The position numbers and the translations under genes are program-made. The notes below the pieces were generated by a model. That model searched no databases. It was not told where the DNA came from and saw nothing but the letters and a program-made list of their open reading frames with translations. From NCBI GenBank assembly GCA_943736015.1, contig OX031068.1:25304296-25368295 (forward strand): DNA of 64,000 bases, in the 5' to 3' direction. Source of the DNA: Tridacna crocea (lineage: Eukaryota > Mollusca > Bivalvia > Cardiida > Cardiidae). This document shows, piece by piece, positions 1 through 9,798 of this stretch; position 1 is the stretch's first letter, and each line of letters begins with the position of its first letter.

Positions 1-991
1 AAGAGATCGAAAATTGGTCATGTTGGGTCAAAAACTAGGTCACTATGTCAAATGTTAGAAAAACCTTTTGTACGCTCTAGAGGCCACATTTTCAGTCCAA
101 AATTCTTGTAAGTTGGTCTGAATGTTTGTCTTGATAATATCTGAGACAAGTTTGAGAATGGGTCATGTTGAGTAAAAAACTAGGTTACCAGGTCAAATTT
201 TGATGATGGGTAATTGTCGGGTCCAAAACTAGGTCACTTGGTCAAATCTTAGAAAAACCTTTTGTACACTGAAGAGGCCACATGTTCAGTGCAATAGTCA
301 TGAAACTTGGCCAGAATGTTTGTCTTATTGATATCTCAAAAGCGTTTAATAAAGGGTAATGTCTGATGAAATCTAGGTAACTAGGTCAAATCTTAGAAAA
401 ACCTTTTTTATGCCTTAGAGGCCACATTTTCTGTCAAAAACTCTTTAACCCATTACTACACAATCCCTACTTTTGATGCCCCTGAGAAAGAAGCCTATAG
501 AAAACATTGTGGGAAAAGGAGAAAATGCTGGTAACCAGCATTTTCTCCTTTTCCCACAATGTTTTCTACCCTTTACAAAACAAATTTCAAATTTTCAGTC
601 ACTTTTATTTTGTCGTCTGCAAATGCTTTCGATTTGGACAAGCCTTAAATATTGTTGTGTGGTAATGGGTTAAAGTTGGCCAGAATGTTTGTCTTGATAA
701 TATCTTGAAAGAGTTTGAAAATTGGTATATAGCATCAAAAACTTGGTCACTTGGTCAAATCTTCGAAAAACCTTGTTTACTTTCTAGAGGCCTCATTCTA
801 AATGCAATACTTATGAAGCTTGGTCAGAATGTTGATCTTGCACCAGTTTGCAAGTAGGTCATTTTGGGTCAATAACTCATGAAAATTCTTGGTAGAATTT
901 TTGTCATAATATCTCAAAAGAGATTAAAAATGAGTCATGTTTGGTCAAAAAACCTTAGGTGAGCGATTTCAGGGCTATCGTGGCCCTCTTG
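1..991 (+). mobile_element. Helentron-like element 1 (3' part)
   Basis: Enters from the left edge. It consists of ~145-bp tandem units, recognisable by TCTAGAGGCCACATTTTCAG, CTTGGTCAGAATGTTTG and AACTAGGTCAC, and ends at CTCTTG (991) after a GGTGAGCGATTTC box and a hairpin (GGGCTATCGTGGCCC, 973-987). The same end occurs at 6367 and 12427. Tandem core, subterminal GGTGAGC box and 3' hairpin match Helentron-associated non-autonomous elements (HINE/pearl) known from bivalves; no Rep/helicase coding is present. A PBM-A copy is inserted at 445-673. Confidence 0.7.
445..673 (+). mobile_element. PBM-A MITE, type copy, inside Helentron 1
   Basis: A complete 229-bp copy including both TTAA. Left end CCCATTACTACACAATC; right end reads as CCCATTACCACACAACA on the other strand. 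Arm 1 holds TTTTGATGCCCCTGAG, the centre is a palindrome of about 50 bp around GCTGGTAACCAGC, and arm 2 holds TTTTGTCGTCTGCAAATGC. TTAA duplication plus CCC-starting inverted ends is the signature of piggyBac-superfamily elements (established knowledge); no transposase is encoded, so it is a MITE. The interrupted Helentron unit continues on both sides with one TTAA. Confidence 0.93.
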
Positions 992-1074
992 TTTTTCTTT
1001 TCCCACAATTATTTTTAACAGCCATATATTTGACTGGGTTGTTAGAATTCTGTGTTGTTTGGTGATTGGGTTAA
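992..1074 (+). mobile_element. PBM-A right-half remnant
   Basis: Starts in the TTTTCCCACAAT part of the palindrome directly after the Helentron 3' end and runs to GTGATTGGGTTAA. The left half must lie beyond Helentron 1, off the window, so the Helentron landed in this MITE. Confidence 0.65.
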
Positions 1075-1169
1075 ATCATGAAGCTTATCCAAGGTTTAGA
1101 AGACTACTTTCTAAGTTGCCTGTGGCTAATTTGTTTCAGGAAGTTACAACACAAGTAGAGACCAGCCCA

Positions 1170-1268
1170 AATTCAAAAGCATTTTCTTCTTTTTGCACAA
1201 TGCTTTCAGAAGGCCTGTTCTAGAAGGTCATGAAAGTTATGGGTTGGGGTGTATGGATAAGCATTAAC
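1170..1268 (-). mobile_element. PBM-A fragment, degenerate
   Basis: AGCATTTTCTTC..TTTGCACAATG followed by a decayed arm 1 (AGAAGGCC, GGTCATGAAAG). No ends survive. Confidence 0.5.
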
Positions 1269-1304
1269 TTTACATTGAACAACAAATTTTTAGACTTATC
1301 CTAC

Positions 1305-1533
1305 CTAACCCATTGCCACTTAATCCCTACTTTTGACGCCCCTGAGAAAGAAAGCTTTAGAAAACATTGTGGGAAAAGGAGAAAATGCTAGTAACTAGCA
1401 TTTTCTCCTTTGCCCACAATGTTTTCTACCCTTCACAAAACAAATTTCAAATTTTCAGTCACTTTTATTTTGTTGTCTGCAAATGCTTTCGATTCAGACA
1501 AGCCTAAAATTTTGTCATTTTGTAATGAGTTAA
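1305..1533 (+). mobile_element. PBM-A MITE, complete
   Basis: 229 bp; left target is CTAA, right is TTAA. Palindrome centre GCTAGTAACTAGC: both arms carry the same G-to-A change relative to other copies. Confidence 0.9.
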
Positions 1534-1704
1534 ATACATAATGCACATCACAGTTTAACCCTTTACTACACAATCACATGTTTTACCTCTTTACCACACG
1601 AGAAAATTTTAGACTGGTCCAAATTGAAAGCACTTGCAGACGACAAAATAAAGGTGACTAAAAAATAGAAGTTTGTACTTGGAAGGGTAGAAAACACTGT
1701 GGGA

Positions 1705-2880
1705 TAGTGGTGGGCCGATGATCGACTATAGTCGAAAGTCAGTTGGTTTTGGCTTCCGATTCCGATAATCGATTGAGAAATCCCGCAATCGATTGTAATC
1801 GGTTGCTATGCTGGCTTGGTGCCAAACCTTGAATTCTGGTTCTTAGCGCTTGGTTTTTTGACTATTATTAATCACAATCTTGAATTAAATAAAGTGGATA
1901 ACAAACATGAAAATATGCTGAAAAATGAGAAACAAATCTTTGTCCATGAATGTCTTCACAAAATTTGACAACTCGGCTAGTTTCCCTGAGCCCGGGTTTT
2001 GACATTTGGAAATTTGAAATTACTTGTCTTCGGCAATGAAAGATGTCTGCCTAAATGTCAGTCTGAGGCATGAAATTATCGTCTAGAACTTCTTATAACC
2101 TAGCTTGCGTGCATCGGGCAGAAATATGAGTTAAACACGATCAGTATAAAATGCGAAGGACACCCGGATGATAATGAACCTGGCGAGTCATTTATGACAG
2201 AGTAACGAAGGTGTTATTCCTCTTATCTAATGTAAAGTGACAGCTTTTTAAGTTACTTGCTATTTAAACTGACTAAATAATGTCAAATCATGTAATAATA
2301 CTTCTCCAGAAACTAATTGTCAAGAAAAAATAGATCGCCGAAAAAAGCGCGAAAACCCATGACACTACAATGAGCAGTGTGGCATCGTCCGATCAGAGTG
2401 ACTTCAAACTATCTTCTTATCTTTGATAATGAATTTTAACAGTGAATTTACACAAATTTCTGAACAAAGCAGTAAGTGGAAGCTAAAATTCTGTTCATGG
2501 ATGGAAAAAATGTTGAATTAGTAAATAAAAATAAAGGGGGGGGGGGAAAGAGGGGTCGTCTGCAAATGTTTGAACTATTAGGTATATGTCTGATTCTTTT
2601 TTAACTCGTTTGGAAATTATAAGGAACAAAATGAATGATATTGATTGAAGCAGAAAACTTAATTGTAATGTATTTCAATTGATCAAAGTGCAGAGTACAA
2701 CATCTTTACAAACTTAATACATGAAGTATATCATGTTTACAATATTGTCACATTTTAAGCAAAAAAACATTCTCAGTTAAATGGAGTCTAAACCGATTGT
2801 ACTATCGATAGCTAGTTGGTTTGCTCTTCCGATTACAAAGCGATAATCGATTGAGATTTTAAACCGATTGCCCAACACTA
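1705..2880. mobile_element. non-autonomous hAT element
   Basis: 1176 bp. Ends TAGTGGTGGGC (left) and TAGTGTTGGGC (right, complement) have the form usual for hAT transposons, and the 8-bp flanks are CTGTGGGA and CTATGGGA, an 8-bp duplication with one mismatch. Subterminal ATCGATT/AATCGG motifs recur at both ends. No transposase frame is visible, so I treat it as a deletion derivative. Confidence 0.8.
2536..2546 (+). repeat. poly-G run
   Basis: Eleven G in a row followed by AAAGAGGGG, inside the hAT element. Confidence 0.95.
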
Positions 2881-2995
2881 CTATGGGAAAAGGAGAAAAT
2901 GCTGGTTACCAGCATTTTCTCCTTTTCCCATAGTGTTTTCAAAAGGCATCTTTCTCAGGGGCGTCAAAAGTAGGGATTGTGTGGTAATGGGTTAA

Positions 2996-3185
2996 TGACC
3001 CAGAGCCTTTTGAAAACATTATGGGTAAAGGAGAAAAGGATGGTTTCCAGCATTTTCGCATTTTCCCAGAATTTTTTCTACTTTTTCAGAAACAAATTCC
3101 ATCATTTTAGCAACTTTTATATTGTTATTTCTAAAATGTTTTCAACTGGACAAGTCTAGGATTTTTTTGTGTGGTAAATAGTTAA
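2996..3185 (+). mobile_element. PBM-A MITE, left end lost
   Basis: Starts in arm 1 (GACCCAGAGCCTTTTG) right after the TTAA of the previous copy and ends GTGGTAAATAGTTAA. The palindrome is imperfect (GGATGGTTTCCAGC). Confidence 0.8.
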
Positions 3186-3209
3186 AATGTTACTTAAAAA
3201 TTGCATTTT

Positions 3210-3314
3210 GCTTTGAAAGGAATGAAAACATTGTGGGAAAAGCAGACAATACTGGCTCCTAACTTTTTGTTATTTTACCACACTGTTTTACAAATTCCTC
3301 TTCCTTCAGGGTTG
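3210..3314 (-). mobile_element. PBM-A fragment
   Basis: Decayed palindrome (GAAAACATTGTGGG, CTGGCTCC, TTTTACCACACTG) and arm 1 (CTTCCTTCAGGGTTG), ending at the TTAA of the next copy. Confidence 0.6.
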
Positions 3315-3545
3315 TTAACCCCATACCACACAACAAAATTTTAGACCGGTCCGAATTGAAAGCATTTGCAGATGACAGTTTGAATGTGGCTCATATCAAG
3401 TGGCTTTTCTTTAATAGGGTAGAAAACACTGTGGGAAAAAGAAAAAAATGCTGGTGACCAGCATTTTTTTCTTTTTCCCACAATGTTTTCAAAAGTTTTT
3501 TCTTTCATGGGTGTTAAATGTCATCATTATGTGGTAAAGGGTTAA
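3315..3545 (-). mobile_element. PBM-A MITE with mirrored stem variant
   Basis: 231 bp, TTAA on both sides. The stem reads GGGAAAAAGAAAAAAATGC with the exact complement on the other arm (GCATTTTTTTCTTTTTCCC), a run-length variant shared by both arms but not by other copies. A solitary right terminus (GTTGTTTGGTAAAGGATTAA) follows at 3555-3574. Confidence 0.9.
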
Positions 3546-3847
3546 AACACGGGGGTTGTTTGGTAAAGGATTAACGAAATACCTTCCTTATTGGTATCCC
3601 GTTTTTGTTCAATTTACCTGTATAGCTTCCTATGATATGGTGATTATCCATAAAAAGTTTCACGTCTTTGTATGGAAATCAATATCTGATTGGCTGGGTT
3701 ATTTATAGGCCAATGTACGTAATACCGTAGGCGAATGACATGGAAATCCATTTCCGTACTTCTTAATCAATAGCTTTGCAACTCTTAGCAGACTGGTCAT
3801 TTTCAGGTGTTTTTGCGGACATTTTAGATTCAATGCGCATGAGATCC

Positions 3848-4240
3848 CCTGTGGTAAAGTTTAGGGCTCACAACCTAAAGGTTTGAGTCTACCTGGAATC
3901 ACTTGGCATTTTTGTTGGGAGTGTCCTTGTTTAACCCTTTACCCCATAAGGCATTTCTATGGTATCTCTAATTGACCCTAAATAACAGATAGTTGATAGT
4001 GTAGAAAACATTGTGGCAAAAGGTGAAATTGCTCGTCACGAGCAATTTCACCATTTGCCACAATGTTTTCCAAAGGCTCCTTCAAGCAATGTGTAGAAAT
4101 GAGTATCTGTGGAGTAAAGGGTTAAGACACTCAACCATAGTCTCTGGTAAAACCCATGAATTAGAGAGTTCATGGTTGCCATGGTATGACTGCAATAATG
4201 TTGAAAGCTGCATAAAACACTATTCAATCAATCAGCCTGA
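3848..4240 (+). mobile_element. tRNA-derived SINE (type S2) interrupted by PBM-B
   Basis: Head with a B-box-like GGTTTGAGTCTACC, body GGGAGTGTCCTTG, then after the MITE GACACTCAACC, AACCCATGAATTAG and the 3' tail AATAATGTTGAAAGCTGCAT ending in ATTCAATCAATC. The 50745 copy shows the same body uninterrupted (GAATGTTCCTGGGCAAGACAC). Confidence 0.7.
3931..4125 (-). mobile_element. PBM-B MITE
   Basis: TTAA-flanked; ends CCCTTTACCCCATAAG and GGAGTAAAGGG. Palindrome GTGGCAAAAGGTGAAATTGC around CTCGTCACGAG, clearly different from PBM-A yet sharing the outer AAAACATTGTGG. Same family as 41507 and 63365 but shorter on the left arm. Confidence 0.85.
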
Positions 4241-4247
4241 TATTTGG

Positions 4248-4402
4248 TCAAAATTAAAATTATTTACAGACAACAAACGTGACTCAAAATTTGAAACTTG
4301 AGCTTGGAATATTAGAAAACATTGTGGGAAAAGGAGACAATGTTTTCAAAAGACTTCTTTCATAGGATCATGATAAGTCGGGATTGTGTGGTAAAGGGTT
4401 AA
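4248..4402 (-). mobile_element. PBM-A MITE, palindrome half deleted
   Basis: Arm 2 (ATTTACAGACAACAAACG) runs into GTGGGAAAAGGAGACAATG and straight on into TTTTCAAAAGACTTC of arm 1: one stem arm is missing. Right TTAA present, left end lost. Confidence 0.75.
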
Positions 4403-4414
4403 TCAACAAATGAG

Positions 4415-4558
4415 TCTGAAATTTTTTTTGGTATGGAGGAAAATTATGGGAAAAGGAGGATGTGATGGTTCCCAGTATTTTCACCTTTTCTTACAGTGTT
4501 TTAAAAAGCTGTCTTCTTTCAGGTTGTTAAAATTTGGAATTGTTGAGTAATGGCTTAA
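4415..4558 (-). mobile_element. PBM-A MITE, truncated left
   Basis: Palindrome with mismatches (GTGATGGTTCCCAG) followed by arm 1 (CTTCTTTCAGGTTG) and TTAA. Confidence 0.65.
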
Positions 4559-4583
4559 AGTTGTACTATAAAAACATAATGTT

Positions 4584-4739
4584 AAAACATGGAGGATGAT
4601 AAGAAGACACCCTGGTTACAAGGATTCACCTTTTATCACAATATTTCCTATGAGAGGTCTTAGACTAGGAGAAATGAATTGTATGTAAACACATTTGCAG
4701 ACCACATGTCAAATGCCTGTGCGTTTTGTTATAACTTTT
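4584..4739. mobile_element. old PBM-A-like remnant
   Basis: Only CCCTGGTTACAAGG, TTTTATCACAATA and CACATTTGCAGACCAC recall PBM-A. The rest is unrecognisable. Confidence 0.35.
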
Positions 4740-4945
4740 GTAACAAACATCGTCTCTGAAACTAACAATCTAATGTTGATGAAACTTCACAGAAATAATC
4801 CTGCCACATTCCTCTTCAGAATTCCTTGAAAGAATTTGATTCCTTCAAAAATTGTGGTTGCTATGGCAACAAATTCGAAAAATCTTGAAAATTTTTAAAC
4901 ATCTTCTTCTCTGAAACCATAAGGCCTATGGCTACCAAATATGGC
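4740..4945 (+). mobile_element. Helentron relic
   Basis: TCTCTGAAAC, TTCACAGAAATAATCC, GGTTGCTATGGCAAC and TTCTTCTCTGAAACC match the unit of the Helentron at 11096-12427; no ends are visible. Confidence 0.5.
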
Positions 4946-6475
4946 ATGTGGTTACCAGCTTTTCCTCCTTTTCCCATGATGTTTTTAGCTCACCTGTGCA
5001 CTAAGTGCTCAGAGTGAGCTATTGTGATAGTGCTGTGTCTGTCATCTACTTTTTACCTTGTGTACGTTCTAGAGGCCACATTTTTCGTCCGATATTCATG
5101 AAACTTAGTCAGAATGTTTGCCTGGATGAAATCGCGGACAAGATTGCAATTGAGTCATGTCGGGTGAAAAACTAGGTCACTACATCAAATCTTAGAAAAA
5201 CCTTGTGTACACTGTAGAAGCCACATTTTCAGTCCAATAGTCATGAAACTTGGTCAAAATGTTTGCCTTGATGATATCTCAGACAAGTTCGAAAATTGGT
5301 CATGTCGAGTCAAAAACTAGGTCACTAGGTCAAATTTTAGAAAAACTTTGTGTACTTCTAGAGGCCACATTTTTAGTCCTATACTCATGGAACTTGGTAA
5401 GAATATTTGTCCCAATGATATCTTATATATATAAGTTCATAAATGGGTGATGTTTGGTCAAAAACTAGGTCACTGGGTCAAATCTTAGACAAAACTTGTG
5501 TACGCTCTAGAGGCCACATTTTCAGTCCAAAACTGTTGAAAGTTGGTAAGAATGTTTGTCTTGAGGATATTTTGGATGAGTTCGAAAATGGGACATGTTG
5601 GGTTAAGAACTAGGTCACCAGGTTAAATTTTAACTCTTGAAAGTTGATCAGAGTGTTTGTCTTGATGGTATCTTAGGCAAATTTTGAAAATGGGTCAATT
5701 TTGGTCAAAAACTAGGGTACCAGGTCAAATCTTAGAAAAACCTTGTATATGCTCTGGATGCCACATTTTCAGTCCAACACTCTTGAAAATGCCTTGATAA
5801 TATCTTGGATGAGTGTGAAAATGGGTCATGTTGGGTAAAAAAACTAGGTCAATAGGTCAAATGTTATAAAAACCTTGTGTATGCTCTGGAGGACACATTT
5901 TCAGTCTGATACTCCTGAAACTTGTTCATAATGTGTATTGGTGAAAGCTTGAATGAGTTTGAAAATGGGTCATATGGAGTCAAAAAACTAGGTCACTGGG
6001 TCAAATATTAGAAAAACCTTGTGTACACTCTAGAGGACTCATTTTCTGCCTGATACTCTTCAAACTTGGTCAGAATGTTTGTTTTGGTAATGTCTCAAAA
6101 GAGTTTGATAATGGGTAATTGTCTGATCAAAAACTGGATTACATGGTTAAATCTTAGAAAAACCTTTTGTATGCTGTAGAGGCCACATTTTCAGTCCAAT
6201 ACTCATGAAACTTGGTCAGAATGTTTGTCTCATAGATATCTCAAAAGTGTTTGATAATGGGTAATGTCTGATAAAAAAACTAAGTCACTGGGAAACTAGA
6301 TTGAAAATGGTTCATGTTTGGAACATAGTCTCAGGTGAGCGATTTCAGGGCCATCATGGCCCTCTTGCCTACTGTATCATAGACATATTCCATAATTTGA
6401 GCCATATTTAAATTGTCATCTTCAAATGCTTTCATTTTGAACAGGTCTAAAATTTTGTTGTTTGGTAAAGAGTTT
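4946..6475 (+). mobile_element. PBM-A MITE split by Helentron 2
   Basis: Palindrome right half at 4954-4986 (GGTTACCAGC, TTTTCCCATGATG) and arm 2 at 6368-6475 (ATTCCATAATTTGAGCC, CTTCAAATGCTTTC, TTTGGTAAAGAG). Removing 4987-6367 restores the usual order. The left arm is not recognisable. Confidence 0.7.
4987..6367 (+). mobile_element. Helentron-like element 2, both ends present
   Basis: Starts AGCTCACCTG inside a T-run, followed by a start hairpin region (CACTAAGTGCTCAGAGTGAGCT). The core has about eight units at ~145-bp spacing (GAGGCCACATTTTCAG near 5069, 5215, 5358, 5501, 5752, 5885, 6029, 6174; the gap at 5501-5752 holds a partial unit). The 3' part is CTCAGGTGAGCGATTTC plus the hairpin GGGCCATCATGGCCC and CTCTTG. 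The AGCTCACCTG/CAGGTGAGC pair is a subterminal inverted repeat. This is the HINE/pearl architecture; nothing is coded. Confidence 0.75.
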
Positions 6476-7759
6476 ACCGTATATGTTTAGTTGTTTTGTT
6501 AGAAGATCTTAACAAAGACAGCAATTTCATCAGTTTGTCCCAACTTTTAATGGTTACAAAATAAAATCATAATTAGAAAACCGTCATTATCAAGATAATT
6601 GTATTCTATGGTGGCATAATTTTCTACACAAGATATAAATTTTATTGAGATAGTAAAAAGATTCCTGAAAAAATTATCACAATGAACTTAATATCTTAAT
6701 TCTAAGGCAAAATTTTTCAATCTTGCACAAAGCTGACTTTCGAGATAAAATTATCAGGATAGTTCTATCCATTTCTCGAAACCTATAAATAGTAAATTCC
6801 TCATTTGGATGAACTGGGTAGTTTTTGACCTTGCAGTAAAAATTGGAATAATCTACAGTTGTGGCTGAACTGTTAAATTTGATAAGACTCGAAATGAACA
6901 GAATTCTGTTAAACACAGAGACCTCGAAATACCTTCTACTAACAACTTTAAAATCATTCAGGGAAAAGGGGAATTTATAAGGTAGATGAAAATGTTCCGA
7001 AACCACATCTTCTATTGTGAATGTCAATTGTAAGCAGGAAAGCAAAAAGGAGACATGATAATAAAATTATTGCAATATTTTTATCGTGAAAACTTCTATT
7101 ATTGTAATAGTATTTTCAGGGAACTTCGTTTTATCACAATAGTTCTGTTAAATTACCACAATAGGTATCTTCATACCTCATGGCAAAAACATGCCACCAT
7201 GGTATTCTTACAGTAAAATTCCTTAACCATTAGTAACAGTAAAACCATTAATGCATTTCAAGAGAGAAATACATTTGTAAAAAATTCTTGAATTTTAGCT
7301 GGCTTTAAGGTGGAGTGGGTGAGTCACCATTTCTGGATTTGAGGTTGTGGTCTCAATTTCCAATGGAGATAATTTTTTTAAGGCATTGTCTATATTTCTC
7401 CACTTCTAATGGTGGGCAGCCCCATAATTTTGTATGATTTAACCTATGAAAATATATTCCTAACCTCCACCTCCCAAAAATTTTAGGTAAAAATCTTGGT
7501 AAATACCTCTGTAGCACTTATATGTAAAAGCAAACATTACACGTATTTACAGAAAATGACAGAACTGAAAGTAGATAATAGATAATGGTTTCTTTCTTCC
7601 TGTTTTAAATATTCCTGGAAACAGGTTTCAAATTGTTCCCCCCTATTTCTTCCTGAAAATTGGCATGAAAAATTATTTGAAAAATTCCCCTAACATTATT
7701 ATTAGGGCATCAGCCCTATGCTTTGATATCAGTGCATTTTGTCCTCACCACAGACTTAT
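6476..7759. other. MITE-free stretch with an unrecognised 122-codon frame
   Basis: No known repeat in 6476-7300. An open frame on the minus strand at 7045-6677 (122 codons, ATG to stop) matches no family I know, is AT-rich and has no visible context, so it may be chance. GTATTCTATGGTGGCAT (6611) and GAATACCATGGTGGCAT (complement, ~7207) face each other and could be ends of an old element of ~600 bp that contains the frame. 7310-7650 shows nothing further. Confidence 0.3.
7654..7752 (+). repeat. dispersed repeat, copy 1
   Basis: GAAAATTGGCATGAAAAATT through GATATCAGTGCATTTTGTCC and CCACAGACTTAT reappears at 9033-9132 with scattered differences. Family unknown. Confidence 0.6.
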
Positions 7760-8205
7760 TTAACCTTTTACTGCACAGTGCTGACTTTGAACAACCCTAG
7801 GAAAGAAGTCTTTTTTTAATCCATTACCACACAATCCCTACTTTTGACGACCCTGAGAAAGAAGCCTTTAGAAAACATTGTGGGAAAAGGAGAAAATGCT
7901 GGTAACCAGCATTTTCTCCTTTTCCCACAATGTTTTCTGTCCTTCACAAAACAAAATTCAAACTTTCAGACACTTTCGTTTTGTTGTCTGCAAATGCTTT
8001 CCATTTGGACAAACCTAAAATTTTGTCGTTTGGTAATGAGTTAAAACATTGTAGGAAAAGCAGAAAATGCTGGTGACCAGGTTTTCCCATAAGGTTTTCT
8101 ACCCTTTCAGAGATAGTTGCCATCATTTCAACTACATTTTGGTTTGTTGTCTGCAAATGCTTTCAGTTTTGACAAGTTTAAAACCACTGTTTGGTAAAGA
8201 GTTAA
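7760..8205 (+). mobile_element. PBM-A MITE split by another PBM-A
   Basis: Left arm 7760-7815 (CCTTTTACTGCACAG, AACAACCCTAGGAAAG), then the inserted copy, then AACATTGTAGGAAAAGC to GGTAAAGAGTTAA. The insertion sits where other copies read CCTTTTGAAAAC; here one base change made TTAA. Confidence 0.85.
7816..8044 (+). mobile_element. PBM-A MITE, complete, nested
   Basis: 229 bp with TTAA on both sides and a perfect central palindrome; younger than the copy around it. Confidence 0.93.
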
Positions 8206-8430
8206 CCCTTTACCACTCATTGACGACCTCAAACACTATTGATGGAGAAATCTTTTGAAAACACTGTGGGAAAAGGAGAAAATGCTGGTAACCAGCATTT
8301 TCTCCTTTTTCCATAATGTTTTCTACCCTATCAAGGTCAAATTTCATTATTAGAGTCACATTTGAATTGTCGTCTGCAAATGCTTTCGATTTGGACAAAG
8401 CTGAAATTATGTTGTCTAGCAAAGGCTTAA
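8202..8430 (+). mobile_element. PBM-A MITE, complete
   Basis: 229 bp. Shares its left TTAA with the previous copy and its right TTAA with element F copy 1, so three elements are joined by single TTAA sites. Confidence 0.92.
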
Positions 8431-8974
8431 AGGTGGGTATTTAGAATTTTCACATCATGCCAAATTACAAAATGTATATGTCACTGAAATCTATGTGAAA
8501 AAACAATTACAAACCATCAGTAATCAAGAATCATGAAATTACTAAAAACAAATTTTTTGGTGGTATTCCCTTAAAAGGCTACGTAGCCTCTTAAGCTATT
8601 TTTAGATTTCCCGCCAAAATCAAAAAAGCATTGTGGGAATGTTAAGTGACTTGCACGTGACTAATGACTATAAAATTCCATAACATAACAAACATGTAAT
8701 TATTTTCCATAATGTCTAGAACTTCGGATGCTATGTTTGAAGCTTTGTCTGTATATTTCAGGTATGTAAATGAACGAGTTGCTCATGTAAAAATAGACTG
8801 TGTTTCCCTTCAGTGTCGACCTGGACTGTAGTAAATCTCTAATTTATCTAGCTGTCGGATGGTTTTCGACTACTTGGGTTTAATGAATGAAAATTAGAAG
8901 GCTTTTGGAGTATAAGGATGGCTTTTTTGTATTTTTGTAATTTTTTGTCCCAAAATCTGAAGGGCCACCTTTAA
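8427..8974 (+). mobile_element. element F, copy 1
   Basis: 548 bp. TTAA-AGGTGGGTATTTAGA at the left, CTGAAGGGCCACCT-TTAA at the right. The second copy is at 43380-43923. Internal landmarks are TTAAAAGGCTACGTAGCCTC (a small palindrome), CAAGTGACTTGC-like spacing and GTTTTCGACTACT. TTAA flanks suggest the piggyBac group, but the ends differ from the PBM families. No long frame. Confidence 0.8.
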
Positions 8975-9032
8975 ACCTTGTACATACCAGACAACAGAGT
9001 ACCCAACTTACCAACATTTAAAGTGTTTGAAT

Positions 9033-9132
9033 TTTGAAAATTGCCATGAAAAGTTACAAAATAATTCCTGAAAGGAATTCAGTTTCAAGCTTTTATGTCA
9101 GTGCATTTCGTTCATGCCACAGACTTATCAAA
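9033..9132 (+). repeat. dispersed repeat, copy 2
   Basis: Matches 7654-7752: GAAAATTGCCATGAAAAGTT, TTATGTCAGTGCATTTCG, GCCACAGACTTAT. In both places a PBM-A left end follows. Confidence 0.6.
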
Positions 9133-9169
9133 TCCTTAGCAAAACAAAAGTATTTTAGACTTACCTATA

Positions 9170-9473
9170 TTTACACACAATTCTGACTTTTAATAACCCT
9201 AAGAAAAGGGCCTTTTGAAAATAATGAAGGAAAAGATGAAAATGCTGGTATCTAGCATTTTCTTCTTTTCCCAAATTTTTTTTTCTAGCCTTCTGTAAGC
9301 AAATTTTAACTTTTGGAGAAAGGAGAAAATGCTGATAGTTAACATTTTCTCCTTTTCCACAATGTGTTCAGACATTAAAGACAAATCTCATATTTTCAGA
9401 TTAATTTGTTTTCTGCAGATTTATGCTTTGAATTTTGACATGTCCACAATTTTGTTGTTGTGTGAAAAGTTAA
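9170..9473 (+). mobile_element. PBM-A MITE with duplicated centre
   Basis: Left arm and one palindrome at 9237-9275 (GCTGGTATCTAGC), then a partial arm 2, then a second palindrome at 9316-9358 (GCTGATAGTTAAC) and a full arm 2 ending GTGAAAAGTTAA. Either two overlapping copies or an internal duplication. Confidence 0.75.
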
Positions 9474-9590
9474 TCACAAACCATACAAAATTTTGAGAAT
9501 CTCGATGAAAGTTAATCACAAACCATACTTTTTGAGAATCATGATGAAAGTTAATCACAAACCATACTTTCTTGAGAATCTTGATGAAAA
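9469..9590 (+). repeat. tandem repeat, ~40-bp unit x3
   Basis: GTTAATCACAAACCATAC starts at 9469, 9511 and 9550, each followed by TTGAGAATC and GATGAAA. The unit begins in the MITE terminus and includes flanking sequence. Confidence 0.85.
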
Positions 9591-9660
9591 TATAAGGGAT
9601 TCTGGTAACTAGTATTTTCTCCTCTTCCCACATGATCATTTACTACTGTTACAGAGAAAA
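9591..9660 (+). mobile_element. PBM-A fragment
   Basis: TTCTGGTAACTAGTATTTTC and CTCTTCCCACATGATC, the right half of the palindrome only. Confidence 0.55.
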
Positions 9661-9798
9661 GTAAGTTACAACAAATACCATATTGTCTCTTTTTAAAGTT
9701 CCCAGGGGCATTATATTTTCCAAGGGGCAGTTTTAAGGGTTAAAGGAAAATCAACAACAATGGGAAAGGCATACTGGATCAGTTGGTATAACATCTGG

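Larger units (their letters stand above)
1555..2995 (-). mobile_element. PBM-A MITE split by a hAT element
   Basis: Arm 2 lies at 1559-1696 and the palindrome centre plus arm 1 at 2889-2991; TTAA on both sides. The two halves join cleanly in the GTGGGAAAAGG stem if 1705-2880 and one 8-bp duplicate are removed. The left end carries an extra partial terminus (CCCTTTACTACACAATCAC before CCTCTTTACCACACG). Confidence 0.85.

Noticed and set aside
1..6367. A plain satellite array
   Set aside because: Defined AGCTCACCTG start, terminal hairpin and CTCTTG end shared with 11096-12427 indicate a Helentron-like element with a tandem core.
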